Part shown: one piece after another, positions 31,098-39,755 of the stretch | Position numbering within the stretch: position 1 is the stretch's first letter | Layout: each line of letters starts with the position of its first letter | Source: Chloroflexota bacterium | GTDB lineage: Bacteria > Chloroflexota > Anaerolineae > UBA1429 | DNA: 39,756 nt | Assembly (NCBI GenBank): GCA_012719135.1 | Contig: JAAYAW010000026.1 | Span: forward strand, 1-39,756 | Direction of reading: 5' to 3' | The notes under the pieces: generated by a model | The model's database searches: none | What the model saw: only the letters and a program-made list of their open reading frames with translations | What the model was told of the DNA's origin: nothing | Program-made: the position numbers and the translations under genes

Positions 31098-31868
31098 CAG
31101 GCAGGGCAACTCGTCCAGGCTTTCGATCTCGGCGTTGGGCATGGAGTCATCCGGCAGCGGAGCACATTGGCGATTGAGCCAGACGGTGCGCAGGCCGGCG
31201 CGGCGGCCACCGGCGATGTCCGAGTGCAGGCTGTTGCCGACCATGACGGTGTCCGCGGGCAATACGTCCAGAGCGGCCATGGCGTGGCGGAAGATCGCCG
31301 GATGGGGCTTGGCCTGGCCGATATCCCCTGCAGCCACAAAGGCGTCCACCTGGCCTTCCAGGCCCGAGGCGCGGAGCTTGTCCCGCTGAAGGCAGGCCAG
31401 CCCGTTGGTGACGATGCCCAGGCGAAAGCGCGGCCGGAGCGCCGCGAGTGTACCAGGGACGTCTTCATACACGGTCATCAAACCTTGCCGCGTGAGGACG
31501 AACGTGCGGGCCATCTCATCTGCCAGATGCGGGTCCACGATGCCGTGCTCCCCCAGTGCGCCGCGCCAGGCGGCTCGGCGGTAGGCGGGCACCTGCGCGC
31601 GCAGGGCAACCAGGGCTGGGTCATCGCCCTCAAAGCGCGCCCAGAGGGCTTCCCAGGAGGAGATGGCGATCGCCTCCGCGTAGGGATGCTCGGGCAGGGC
31701 GTACCACTCACGCCGAGCCACGCGCCGGACGCTCTCGTGCAGCCGGTCCGGATGCACCGGATATCGCCGGACGGCCAACAGGCAGGCGCGGTATATGGCT
31801 TCGTCGGCGGAGGCGACCTCAACCAGCAGGGTATCGTCCAGATCCAGCAGCACCGCCTCTATGGGCAT
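31089..31868 (-). CDS. HAD-family hydrolase
   Basis: 259 aa. The ATG at 31868 overlaps the upstream membrane-protein gene by 10 bases. HAD motif I is LLDLDDTLL (Asp9 nucleophile, Asp11), motif II lies in GIVTNGL, motif III is the Lys in GQAKPHP, and motif IV is VGNSLHSDIAGG. A helical C1-type cap sits between motifs I and II, as in YjjG-type phosphatases. It is probably a small-molecule phosphatase (nucleotide or sugar phosphate); the substrate is not predictable. Confidence 0.88.
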   Translation of the reverse strand: MPIEAVLLDLDDTLLVEVASADEAIYRACLLAVRRYPVHPDRLHESVRRVARREWYALPEHPYAEAIAISSWEALWARFEGDDPALVALRAQVPAYRRAAWRGALGEHGIVDPHLADEMARTFVLTRQGLMTVYEDVPGTLAALRPRFRLGIVTNGLACLQRDKLRASGLEGQVDAFVAAGDIGQAKPHPAIFRHAMAALDVLPADTVMVGNSLHSDIAGGRRAGLRTVWLNRQCAPLPDDSMPNAEIESLDELPCLLG

Positions 31869-32437
31869 GGGCGGCCGTCTGCCTCAGTGGGGCGAGGAGC
31901 GAGCCTGGCCCGGCTGGCATGGGCCCACAGCGCCAGCAGCGCCGGCCCGGTGACGGCGCCGATCAGCATCCCCTGGAGGGCGCCGGCCAGCAACTGGGCC
32001 ACCAGCAGGTTGTTGCGCGCGGCCAGCCAGCCGGCCGCCAGCTGTGCGGCGGCTGCCGCCGGGCCGGCGATCAGCACCGTGGCGAGCAGCCAGAACTCGC
32101 CTCCCCGGAGTGAGCGGCGCAGCAACACTCCCTGTGCCAGGCCCCCGGCGCCCTCGATACACAGCGCCGCCAGGACGGGTGCGAGTAGCCCCTGAGCGAA
32201 GGAGCCAACGCCCATGCCCAGTGCCGTCGCCAGCGGCCACCAGGCATCTCCGCGCAGGCGCGGGGGCAGCAGGCCGCTGAGGAGCACCCACTGCAGCGTT
32301 CCCGCCAGCGCGCCTGCGGCCAGCCCGCCCCAGGGCGCGTGCAGGTAGAGCATCGCGGGCCGCCCCAGCGTGCGCGCGGAAAGCGAGGCCAGCGACCAGA
32401 GCCCCAGGAAGGCCACGGTTCGGAGTGCCCTTATCAT
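31859..32437 (-). CDS. Polytopic membrane protein of unknown function
   Basis: 192 aa. The ATG at 32437 (MIRALRTVAFLG) has GGGGGAG about 9 bases upstream. Roughly five hydrophobic segments are visible (TVAFLGLWSLASL, GLAAGALAGTLQWVLLSGLL, LATALGMGVGSFAQGLL, LLATVLIAGPAAAAAQLAAG, LLVAQLLAGALQGMLIGAVT). Short Gly/Ala-rich helices suggest a small integral protein or transporter component. I do not recognise the family. Its stop codon overlaps the start of the HAD phosphatase, so the two are translationally coupled. Confidence 0.65.
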   Translation of the reverse strand: MIRALRTVAFLGLWSLASLSARTLGRPAMLYLHAPWGGLAAGALAGTLQWVLLSGLLPPRLRGDAWWPLATALGMGVGSFAQGLLAPVLAALCIEGAGGLAQGVLLRRSLRGGEFWLLATVLIAGPAAAAAQLAAGWLAARNNLLVAQLLAGALQGMLIGAVTGPALLALWAHASRARLAPRPTEADGRPCP

Positions 32438-32548
32438 CGAACGCGTCTCCCCCAATCGTGCCGGGGTGGATGCATGTCCCCATGGTAGCACGGCTCTGGC
32501 TCGTTCGTAAACCGGGCGGAACTTGCCGTTGCGAGCCCGCGTATAGGG

Positions 32549-32577
32549 TTGAGAGTCTATGCTGGATCTGCTATGCT
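32549..32577 (+). promoter_or_regulatory. Promoter of the NatAB-like ABC operon
   Basis: TTGAGA (32549-32554), 17-bp spacer, TATGCT (32572-32577), about 37 bases before the ATG. Confidence 0.65.
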
Positions 32578-32614
32578 ATTCTCTGGCTTGGCTATCTGTG
32601 CGGGGAGGCGCTTT

Positions 32615-33544
32615 ATGGCAGCGATTGCGGTCGACGTTGAGCATCTGGTCAAGAGCTTTGGAACGGTTCGGGCGGTGCAGGAAGTGAGCTTTGCCGTGCT
32701 ACATGGGGAGATATTCGGGTTGCTCGGCTCGAACGGGGCGGGCAAGACCACTACGATACGGATGATCCTGGATCTGATCCGGCCGGATAGCGGCCGGATA
32801 GCGGTCCTGGGCGGGGCCTTCACAGAGGCAACCAAGGAGCGGATCGGCTACCTGCCAGAGGAACGCGGGCTGTACCGGGACATGAAGCTCTGGGACCTGA
32901 TGCTGTTCATGGGACAGCTCAAGGGCCTCTCGTTGGCGGCCGTCAAGGAGCGGGCGGAAAGATACCTCAAACAGGTGGACCTGTGGGATGCTCGTGAGCT
33001 CAAGGCCGAGGCTCTGAGCCGGGGCATGGGGCAAAAGGCGCAGTTCGTGGCGGCGGCGATGCACGAGCCGGACTTGGTGATCATCGATGAGCCTTTCTCG
33101 GGGCTGGACCCCGTGAACACGCAGGTCATCCGCGAACTGATCTACACCATGCGGGCGCGGGGCGCAGCGATCATCATGAGCACGCACCAGATGCACCAGG
33201 TTGAGGAGATGTGCCAGCGGATCCTGCTGATCGATCGTGGGCAGGCGATGCTGTACGGCGAGCTGGACGAGGTGCGCGATCGCTTTTCCACAAACACCGT
33301 GGAGGTGCAGCTGAGCGGCGATATCGGCGCCGTGCCGGGAGTTGTGAGCGCGGAAAGGCAGAATGGTGGTTACCGGCTGGCACTGGGCGACGGAACGGCG
33401 CCGGAAGATGTGCTGCGTGCCCTGGTGAACACGCCGGGCGTCCAGGTACACCGTTTCGAACGGCTGCGCACCTCTCTGGACGACATCTTTGTGCAGGTGG
33501 TCGGCCATCGCGTCGAGACCGGCGAGGAAGAGGTGCGGCCGTGA
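32615..33544 (+). CDS. ABC exporter ATP-binding protein (NatA-like)
   Basis: 309 aa. The ATG at 32615 follows GGGGAGG. Walker A is GSNGAGKTTT (38-47), the signature LSRGMGQK (134-141) and Walker B LVIIDEPFSGLD (154-165), with the switch His in MSTHQM. The C-terminal 80 residues match the DUF4162-type domain common in NatA/YhaQ-like exporters. ATP hydrolysis would drive the two permeases encoded next. The stop overlaps the next gene's GTG by 4 bases. The substrate is unknown; NatAB exports sodium and related systems export antibiotics or peptides. Confidence 0.92.
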   Translation: MAAIAVDVEHLVKSFGTVRAVQEVSFAVLHGEIFGLLGSNGAGKTTTIRMILDLIRPDSGRIAVLGGAFTEATKERIGYLPEERGLYRDMKLWDLMLFMGQLKGLSLAAVKERAERYLKQVDLWDARELKAEALSRGMGQKAQFVAAAMHEPDLVIIDEPFSGLDPVNTQVIRELIYTMRARGAAIIMSTHQMHQVEEMCQRILLIDRGQAMLYGELDEVRDRFSTNTVEVQLSGDIGAVPGVVSAERQNGGYRLALGDGTAPEDVLRALVNTPGVQVHRFERLRTSLDDIFVQVVGHRVETGEEEVRP

Positions 33545-34758
33545 ACTTTCGCAAGCTCTGGCTGGTGGCGCGCACAACCTACCTCGGGCAGGTGCGCTCC
33601 ACCACCTTTCTGGTGATGACGTTCGTTCTTCCCCTCATCGTGGTCGTGGTCGCTGCTGTGCCGATCCTTCTCGATGAGCGGGATAGTGCCGCGACGTACG
33701 GCCTGGTTGACCTGTCTGGCGCACTGGATCCTTCTACGCCTGTATCCGGCGAGGAGGAGATCTCTCTGCAACGCTATGACACCGAGGCCGACGCGGAGCA
33801 GGCCCGTGTGGCGGGCACTGTGGAAGGATACCTCGTGGTGGCCGCGGATTACCTCGCAGAGGGCACCCTCGCCTATCACGGTGCCGAGGCGCCGGACCCG
33901 AGCGCCATGGAGGGCCTGGAGCGTGCGCTTCGATACGGGCTGGCGCCCGAGGCCCCGCCCTGGCTGCACGAACGCCTGGCGGAGCCTGCTATCTGGCAGT
34001 ATGAGGCTCTCGCCAAGGGCGCGAGGCTAGATGATGGCTTTGAGGTGACGCTCTGGGCCATGGCGCCCATCGCGCTCAGCGTTCTTTTTGCGCTCATGCT
34101 GACGACGACGCTGAACGGCATCGCTCCGGCGATCATGCGCGAAAGGGAGGAGCGCTCCATGGAGATGGTGCTCACCTCCCTGCGCCCGGTGGAACTGGTG
34201 GGTGGCAAGTTGCTGGGCCTGTCGCTGCTCACCATCACGCAGGCGGGCATCTGGCTACTGGCTGCGGCCGTGGCGCTGGCCCTCGTCTGGATCAACCAGG
34301 GGACCGGGGGTTGGCCGGACGTGCCCTGGCACGTCCTGGGCTGGGCAGTGATGCTGTGCGTCCCCGGTTACCTGCTCTACGGCTCGCTGGCGGCAGGCCT
34401 GGGCGTCATTTCGGGCGGGCGTGAGCAGGCACGGCAGATCACTGGCCTGCTCGCCATCCTGGCCGTCTCGCCGATCTGGATGTTGACTTCTGTGATGAAG
34501 GCACCGCTATCGCCTGCGTCGACCATCCTGTCCGTCATACCGACCTTTGCACCGGTGCTGGCGCTCTTCCGGATGTCCATGGCGGAGGTGCCTCCCTGGC
34601 AACTCTGGCTCGCGGCGGTGCTGCTATGGGTCTCGGTGGCTTTGGCCATCGCCGCCGTCGCCCGGTTGTTTCGGGCGTCCGCGCTCCTGTACGGCCAGAT
34701 CCTCAGTCCCCGTGGCATCCTCAGCGCGCTGGGCACACGGAAGGAGGGCGCGGCGTGA
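33541..34758 (+). CDS. ABC exporter permease (NatB/ABC-2 type), first subunit
   Basis: 405 aa. The GTG at 33541 overlaps the ATPase stop as GTGA. One N-terminal membrane helix (LVMTFVLPLIVVVVAAVPIL) is followed by a roughly 150-residue extracytoplasmic domain, then a cluster of five or six helices, as in ABC-2/NatB permeases. The conserved cytoplasmic IMREREERSMEMVLTSLRP segment, which couples to the ATPase, is present. It is the same length as the second permease, so the two probably form a heterodimer. Confidence 0.88.
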   Translation: MNFRKLWLVARTTYLGQVRSTTFLVMTFVLPLIVVVVAAVPILLDERDSAATYGLVDLSGALDPSTPVSGEEEISLQRYDTEADAEQARVAGTVEGYLVVAADYLAEGTLAYHGAEAPDPSAMEGLERALRYGLAPEAPPWLHERLAEPAIWQYEALAKGARLDDGFEVTLWAMAPIALSVLFALMLTTTLNGIAPAIMREREERSMEMVLTSLRPVELVGGKLLGLSLLTITQAGIWLLAAAVALALVWINQGTGGWPDVPWHVLGWAVMLCVPGYLLYGSLAAGLGVISGGREQARQITGLLAILAVSPIWMLTSVMKAPLSPASTILSVIPTFAPVLALFRMSMAEVPPWQLWLAAVLLWVSVALAIAAVARLFRASALLYGQILSPRGILSALGTRKEGAA

Positions 34759-35972
34759 GCACGACCTGGATCATCGCACAACGCGAGTTCTTGCAGCGTA
34801 TCCGTAACCGTGGCTTTTGGATGTCCGCCCTGGGGACTCCGATCATGCTACTGGTCATCATGTTCGTGTCCGGGAACGTCGGTGCGGACGCTGATGCGTC
34901 CGCCCAGCAAGCGGTGGCGCCTGTTCAGGAGGCGACGGCTGCGGTGGGGTATGTGGACCAAGCGGGGCTGCTGGCGGCAGTGCCGGTGCCGGACGCGCTC
35001 CGAGCCTATGGGGATGAGGCGGAGGCCGCCGCCGCGCTCCGGGCCGGCCAGGTCAGCGCCTTCTATGTCATTCCGGCAGACTATCGCGAGAGCGGCAGTG
35101 TGCGCTACGTCAGCCGGACACTGCCCACCAGCCGACCGGAATCGGGTTTCATGGAGATGCTGTTGGCCAACGCTCTGGTGGCTGAGGTGGGAGGGGAACA
35201 CCCCGAACGGCTGCTCCTGCCCATGGGGCCTGGCGGCATGGATCTCGCTCTCGAGCAGAGCGCCGAGCCGGCGGGGGGCGGGTTGGATATGATGCCCTTT
35301 GCCGTGATGGCGGCCATCATGGTGCCTCTGCTGACCGGCGGCAGCCTGCTCTTGCGCAGCCTGTCTCAGGAGAAGGAGTCCCGCATCATGGAGGTGCTGC
35401 TCGTATCCATCCGGCCGAGGCAGTTGCTGATGGGCAAGCTGCTGGGGATGGGCGCGCTCATCGTGGTGCAATATCTGGGCTGGGTGCTGGCGTTGGCCCT
35501 GGTGGATCTGGTGCCCGGCATCAACCTGCAGCCGATGCTCGCGGGGCTCAACCTGGATGGCCCGCAGCTGTTGCTGCTCATGTGCTATGCGGCTGGCGGG
35601 TTTGTGCTCTATGCCGCGTTGATGGCTGGGCTGGGCGCGATCACACCGGATATCCACAGCAGCCAGAACTGGGTCTTTGTCATCACGCTGCCGATGATGA
35701 TCCCCATGTATTTCTGGCTGCCATTGGTAGAGTCGCCTCAGAGCGCCCTTTCCGTGGCCCTGAGCCTGATACCCTGGTCCGCGCCGATCTCGATGGTTCT
35801 GCGGCTCACGGTCGCGCAGGTGCCCCTCTGGCAGATCGTGCTCAGCATGGCGATCCTGATTGTGACTGCGATCCTTACGATCCGGCTGATGGCGCGCCTG
35901 TTCCGCGCGCAGGTGCTCCTCAGCGGCGAGCCCCTGAACGCTGCGCGTCTGCTTCAGGCCCTCCGGGCGTGA
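34755..35972 (+). CDS. ABC exporter permease (NatB/ABC-2 type), second subunit
   Basis: 405 aa. The GTG at 34755 overlaps the previous stop by 4 bases and has AAGGAGG upstream. The layout matches the first permease: an N-terminal helix (SALGTPIMLLVIMFVSG), a large extracytoplasmic loop, then a helix bundle with the coupling segment SQEKESRIMEVLLVSIRP. It is a paralog of its neighbour. The stop codon is inside a 24-bp perfect hairpin. Confidence 0.88.
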   Translation: MSTTWIIAQREFLQRIRNRGFWMSALGTPIMLLVIMFVSGNVGADADASAQQAVAPVQEATAAVGYVDQAGLLAAVPVPDALRAYGDEAEAAAALRAGQVSAFYVIPADYRESGSVRYVSRTLPTSRPESGFMEMLLANALVAEVGGEHPERLLLPMGPGGMDLALEQSAEPAGGGLDMMPFAVMAAIMVPLLTGGSLLLRSLSQEKESRIMEVLLVSIRPRQLLMGKLLGMGALIVVQYLGWVLALALVDLVPGINLQPMLAGLNLDGPQLLLLMCYAAGGFVLYAALMAGLGAITPDIHSSQNWVFVITLPMMIPMYFWLPLVESPQSALSVALSLIPWSAPISMVLRLTVAQVPLWQIVLSMAILIVTAILTIRLMARLFRAQVLLSGEPLNAARLLQALRA

Positions 35973-36018
35973 ATGCCACGAGGGGGGAGCCGATGGCTCC
36001 CCCCTCGTGGCATTCACG
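35968..36018. terminator. 24-bp perfect hairpin between convergent genes
   Basis: Arms 35968-35991 and 35995-36018 are perfectly complementary around a GAT loop. The left arm contains the permease stop codon and the right arm ends 6 bases before the flavoprotein stop. There is no T-run on either side. Probably a bidirectional terminator or 3'-end protector. Confidence 0.75.
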
Positions 36019-36024
36019 CTCACG

Positions 36025-36579
36025 TCAGCCGGGATAGCGCGCCAGGGCCTCCCCTGCGGCCCGGATCGTCTCGAGCTTGTAGGCTCTTGTGATCCGTTTG
36101 ATGCCGATCAGGTCAAAGGGCAGCGCGCGTACGTGCTGCGCCCATCGCTCCATGTTCGTCAGGCAGCTGATCAGGCCGTTCCCGCTGCCGCCGGCCGCTG
36201 CAACCAGCAGCACCGGTTTGCCCGCCAGCCGGCTCTCCTCGCCCAGGGTGGCCTCGCAGCGGCGCATCCGATCGGTAAAGTTCTTCATCGCTTCGCTCAG
36301 GTCGCCCCAATAGACCGGCGTGACGAGCGCCAGCGCATCCGCCGCGATGGCTCGTTCGTGCAGGGCCTGAAAGTCGTCCTGTACACCGCCGCAGCGGTGG
36401 TTCGGGCGGCAGCCCCCCCAACCGTCAGAGCACTGGTTGCAGGAGGCGATCCTGAGGTCCTTGAGCCGCACATCCTCGGCCGTGCCTCCCGCGGCCTCAA
36501 CGCCCCGAATGGCAGCCTGTGCGCAGGCGGCCGTTAGCCCATCACGGTTTGGGCTGGATTCGATGATCAGTACGTGCAT
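36025..36579 (-). CDS. NADPH-dependent FMN reductase family, iron-sulfur-flavoprotein-like
   Basis: 184 aa. The ATG at 36579 follows GGGAGGG. The FMN phosphate loop is IESSPNRDGLTAACAQAA, and PVYWGDLSEAMKNFTDRM is the second flavin-contact segment. Four Cys (47, 50, 57, 63) in a CX2CX6CX5C pattern resemble the iron-sulfur site of ISF proteins, though the spacing is wider than the known compact CX2CX2C motif. It is probably a cytoplasmic redox protein carrying FMN and perhaps a [4Fe-4S] cluster. It follows the GDT1 gene by 50 bases on the same strand. Confidence 0.8.
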   Translation of the reverse strand: MHVLIIESSPNRDGLTAACAQAAIRGVEAAGGTAEDVRLKDLRIASCNQCSDGWGGCRPNHRCGGVQDDFQALHERAIAADALALVTPVYWGDLSEAMKNFTDRMRRCEATLGEESRLAGKPVLLVAAAGGSGNGLISCLTNMERWAQHVRALPFDLIGIKRITRAYKLETIRAAGEALARYPG

Positions 36580-36629
36580 GTTTCCCTCCCTTGTCTCCTC
36601 ATCCCATGCCGTGCCATCGATGCGCCGCG

Positions 36630-37226
36630 CTAGATGATGCCAAGGCCCATCAGAATGCCCAGGCCCACAAAGAGCACGGCCGCGGTGCCGAGCATCTTGG
36701 GTCGGGGCACCAGCCGGCAAAGCTGCTGGCCACCCACCACCGCAAGGCCCGTCACGGCGGTGAGGGCCAGCGCACCGCCAGCGAACACCGGCCACAGCGA
36801 AGGCTCCCCGCTCGCCATCCCCATCACGGCCAGCTGGGTCTTGTCGCCCAGCTCGGCGACAAAGAGCAGTGCAAAGGTGGAGCCAAAGGCGCGCCAGTTC
36901 CAGCGCTGACCGCCCCCTTCGTCCAGGGCGCAGTCCGTTGCGTCATCGTCTGCCCGCCGGGATTCGCGCCACGTCATGATCCCCATAATGACAAAGGCGA
37001 TCCCGGCAGCAACCTGGATGATCTGCGGCGGCACGACGCGGCTGAGGAGTTGCCCGGCAACGGCGCCCAGGGCCGTCACCACGATCAGGGCCAGGCTGCC
37101 CCCGACGAATACCGGCCACGTGCACCGAAACTTGCAGGTCTGCGAAAGTATGGCCAGCTGGGTCTTGTCGCCCAGCTCGGCCACAAAGACGAGCCCCAAA
37201 GCACCGAAAAAGACGTCCCAGGACAA
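36630..37226 (-). CDS. GDT1/TMEM165-family cation transporter
   Basis: 198 aa. The TTG at 37226 is chosen because GGGAGGG lies 5 bases upstream and no ATG or GTG is in place. Two homologous halves of three helices each carry the family motif ELGDKTQLA (starting at residues 17 and 125). A charged loop rich in Asp (RADDDATDCALDEGGG) joins them. The family moves manganese or calcium in exchange for protons; bacterial MneA/MntX-type members export manganese. A yybP-ykoY riboswitch is absent, since there are only about 25 bases of leader. It is probably co-transcribed with the downstream flavoprotein. Confidence 0.9.
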   Translation of the reverse strand: MSWDVFFGALGLVFVAELGDKTQLAILSQTCKFRCTWPVFVGGSLALIVVTALGAVAGQLLSRVVPPQIIQVAAGIAFVIMGIMTWRESRRADDDATDCALDEGGGQRWNWRAFGSTFALLFVAELGDKTQLAVMGMASGEPSLWPVFAGGALALTAVTGLAVVGGQQLCRLVPRPKMLGTAAVLFVGLGILMGLGII

Positions 37227-37256
37227 CGCGCCCTCCCACCGAGTGCTAACCCGGTC

Positions 37257-37284
37257 ATTATAGCGCCTGGCGTCGCCGGCGCAA
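37257..37284 (-). promoter_or_regulatory. Promoter of the GDT1-flavoprotein operon
   Basis: Minus strand: TTGCGC (37284-37279), 16 bp, perfect TATAAT (37262-37257), about 30 bases before the TTG start. Confidence 0.6.
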
Positions 37285-37462
37285 CCGGGGAGCGTGCGTT
37301 TTTGGGCGCACCATCGTTGAGCGCGCAGGCCCTTACGGGAGCGCTCCGGCGCAGTCCAGGGCAATCCCCGGCATAGGGGTATGTTGGTGTATACTATAGG
37401 TTACGGCCCGGCCGGGACGCGTGGCTACGCGGGTTCTGCCGGGCGTGGAAAGGAGCACACAG

Positions 37463-38605
37463 ATGAAGATGACGCCTCTGCAGCTTGGGTTCATGGCCCT
37501 GGCGGTATTGATCGTGGCGGCCTGCGGGATACAGGAGGCATCGCCCACGGCCACGCCCCGCCTGCTGGCGACCAGTGAGCCTACGGAGACGCCCTATATC
37601 CCTGCAACGCAGACGCCCGCCCCTACGCGGACGGCTGAGCCGGCGACCGCAGCACCGACCCCTTCCCTGGAGGAGTCGACCACTCAAGTGTCTACCACGC
37701 TGGCACCCACGGCGCTCCCTCTGCCCACCGGCGAGCTGGCATACCGTTCCAATATCGGGCCCTATCTGCTGGCGCCGCCCGAGGCCGGCCAGCCGACCCA
37801 TGGGCTCCTCAGCGAGGGGAATATGCGGGCGTTCCTGGCCATCAACCCGGCCCACTGGGGTGCGGGCGATGTGCTGCCAGGTTTGGAGGGCTACGGGCGC
37901 AACTATCTGAACGAGGAGGAGGAGCTGGCCTTTATCCGCAGGCGTGAGCAGGGCGCCCGGGGGTATTACGACCGCTTCCGCACCACGTACGAGGCGACGC
38001 GGGGAAGCATCCACGCCTGGATGTCCACCTGGGCCTACGTCTATGGTGACGCCGCCTTTGCGGAGGACTGGATCGCCTTCCAGCGCGAGTGGCTCCGCCT
38101 TATGCATGCCGACGGCTATCTGGCCGGCATCGGCGGGATGAAGACGTATCCCTTCGCCGAGGGCGAGTTTGCGGCCCTGGCGCCGGCGATCGCTGAGGCG
38201 GACTATCTGTTCCTGGCAGAATCCGGCGCGCCTACCCTCACGGCGTCGATGGGACAGACCACGCTGCTGTACCGGCGTCTGATGGATGAGTTGGCCGTGG
38301 CGCTCCCCGGGCAGAGCCTCCCGCCGCTGATCTTGGACGTGTGCGTGGACGGCCAGGTGCTGGCCGCTTTCGATGCCCCGGGCGGGCCGCACTGGCAGCG
38401 CGGCTATCGGGATTACGGCACGAGCCCGGAGGACTATGCGGCCGATGTGCGCAACTATGACGTCGCGACGCTGTATGACCCGTACGTCCGGCACGTCTTC
38501 TGGTTCGCCACGAACATCACAGAGGATACAAAGTCCTTTGACGTGAACACGCCGATGCTCGCCATCGCCGATGGCTGGCACGCGGCGCCCGCTGTGGCGC
38601 CCTAG
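37463..38605 (+). CDS. Lipoprotein with Thr/Pro-rich linker and unidentified globular domain
   Basis: 380 aa. The ATG at 37463 follows AAAGGAG. A type II signal peptide ends in the lipobox VLIVAAC (Cys21), so the mature protein is lipid-anchored. A Thr/Pro/Ala-rich spacer follows (about 25-92), then a globular domain (about 95-380) rich in aromatics and Trp (FLAINPAHWGAGDVLPGL, IHAWMSTWAYVYGDAAFAED, DGQVLAAFDAPGGPHWQRGY). It might be a glycosidase-like or binding domain, but I see no catalytic signature and do not name one. A strong terminator follows. A TATACT-like -10 lies at 37390 without a clear -35. Confidence 0.75.
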   Translation: MKMTPLQLGFMALAVLIVAACGIQEASPTATPRLLATSEPTETPYIPATQTPAPTRTAEPATAAPTPSLEESTTQVSTTLAPTALPLPTGELAYRSNIGPYLLAPPEAGQPTHGLLSEGNMRAFLAINPAHWGAGDVLPGLEGYGRNYLNEEEELAFIRRREQGARGYYDRFRTTYEATRGSIHAWMSTWAYVYGDAAFAEDWIAFQREWLRLMHADGYLAGIGGMKTYPFAEGEFAALAPAIAEADYLFLAESGAPTLTASMGQTTLLYRRLMDELAVALPGQSLPPLILDVCVDGQVLAAFDAPGGPHWQRGYRDYGTSPEDYAADVRNYDVATLYDPYVRHVFWFATNITEDTKSFDVNTPMLAIADGWHAAPAVAP

Positions 38606-38630
38606 GGCGAGCGGTTCGTAGAGATAGAGG

Positions 38631-38666
38631 CGGGGCGGCGGAGATCACTCTCCGCCGCCCCGTTTT
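38631..38666 (+). terminator. Intrinsic terminator after the lipoprotein gene
   Basis: A perfect 14-bp stem (38631-38644 with 38649-38662), TCAC loop and TTTT tail. It also lies beyond the end of the convergent gene at 38694. Confidence 0.9.
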
Positions 38667-38693
38667 GTTACTACGGTTCCCCCCCGCCGCTGC

Positions 38694-39755
38694 TCAGCCG
38701 GCCTCCTCCAGGACGATCGTGGCCCCGCAGTACTCGCAGCGGATCGCCGAGGTCCCTCGGACGCGTCCAGCCTTGCCCTGGGCCCCGCCACAGGTCGGGC
38801 ACTTGGCGGGCACCAGATAATCCTTCACCGGCGGCGCGGAGGCGTCTCGTGCGGCGTCGATATCGCCGGACTTGCAGCGCAGCAACAGGGCGCGCCACTC
38901 GTCGGAATCGGTCTCCAGCCGGAAGCGCGCCGGAGGCGCCGCGGAGCCCGAGGCCGGTGTGATGGCGAGCAACTCGCGCTTGCTCAGCAGCTTGCGGGCC
39001 TCGCTGGCCTCCAGCGTCTCGATTTCGTTCAGCGGTGCCTCCCAGCGCAGCTCTTTCACCAGTTCCGAGGATGTGGTGATAAAGAGAACCTTCTTGCGCG
39101 CCACTTTTTCGCGCCGCTCAAAGAGCAGCCTCTGGTCCGTGGCAAAGAGGATCCCTTCCATGCCATCGTCGCCTTCGCCCTCCAGCAGGCGCGCTTCGGT
39201 GGCTTCCACCAGCGATTCCCCGGCGTTCAGCTGGAAAGAGGCGCCGTCCAACCAGTCCATGTTGCGCTCGCACTGCTTGACCTCGCGCTCCAGCGACTGG
39301 ACCTCTTTCTGCAGAGGCTCGTAGGTCGAGGCGACCGTGCGCTGGAGCGCGGCGACGCGCTTCTCGACCTCGTCCAGGGTCTGGTCGACCCGATCGATCG
39401 TGGGCTTGGCCGCGGTGAGGGGGCTTCTCTTGAGGCTGACGAGCCGTCCTACCGCTTCCGCTGCTCGAGCGCAGTCGTCCCGGACGGCGGTGGCCTGGAT
39501 CTGCAGGTTTCCGTTGGCCTGGCGTTGCGCCGCGGGCCAGCTTTTGGCCAGGTCGGCGATGCGTTCCTCAAAGGTGGCCTTGTAGGCGTAGCGGCGGGCA
39601 CGCAGCCCGGCCACACGCCCGGGCAATGCGGTCAGCAGGGCGTCCGTTTCCGCCAGGTTCTCGCGATCTCGGGTAAAGAGGGCATCGGATTGGAGCGTCT
39701 TGAGGCGGGATTCAAGCCGGTTGATCGTGGATTCGGCGGTGGTTTCCTGCGTCAT
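38694..39755 (-). CDS. Coiled-coil protein with PH-like domain and C-terminal zinc ribbon
   Basis: 353 aa. The ATG at 39755 is one base from the window edge, so upstream signals cannot be seen and a longer start is possible. Residues about 1-165 are helical and charged, probably a coiled coil. Residues about 175-300 have a beta-rich pattern (GILFATDQRLLFERREK, VKELRWEAPLNEIETLEAS) like bacterial PH/GRAM-type domains. The last 40 residues hold a zinc ribbon (CPTCGG, then CEYCGATIVLEE). There is no signal peptide. It is probably a cytoplasmic scaffold; no enzyme motif is present. Confidence 0.75.
   Translation of the reverse strand: MTQETTAESTINRLESRLKTLQSDALFTRDRENLAETDALLTALPGRVAGLRARRYAYKATFEERIADLAKSWPAAQRQANGNLQIQATAVRDDCARAAEAVGRLVSLKRSPLTAAKPTIDRVDQTLDEVEKRVAALQRTVASTYEPLQKEVQSLEREVKQCERNMDWLDGASFQLNAGESLVEATEARLLEGEGDDGMEGILFATDQRLLFERREKVARKKVLFITTSSELVKELRWEAPLNEIETLEASEARKLLSKRELLAITPASGSAAPPARFRLETDSDEWRALLLRCKSGDIDAARDASAPPVKDYLVPAKCPTCGGAQGKAGRVRGTSAIRCEYCGATIVLEEAG

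Noticed and set aside
37227-37284. Manganese (yybP-ykoY) riboswitch before the GDT1-family gene
   Set aside because: The predicted leader is only about 25-30 bases, far too short for that riboswitch.
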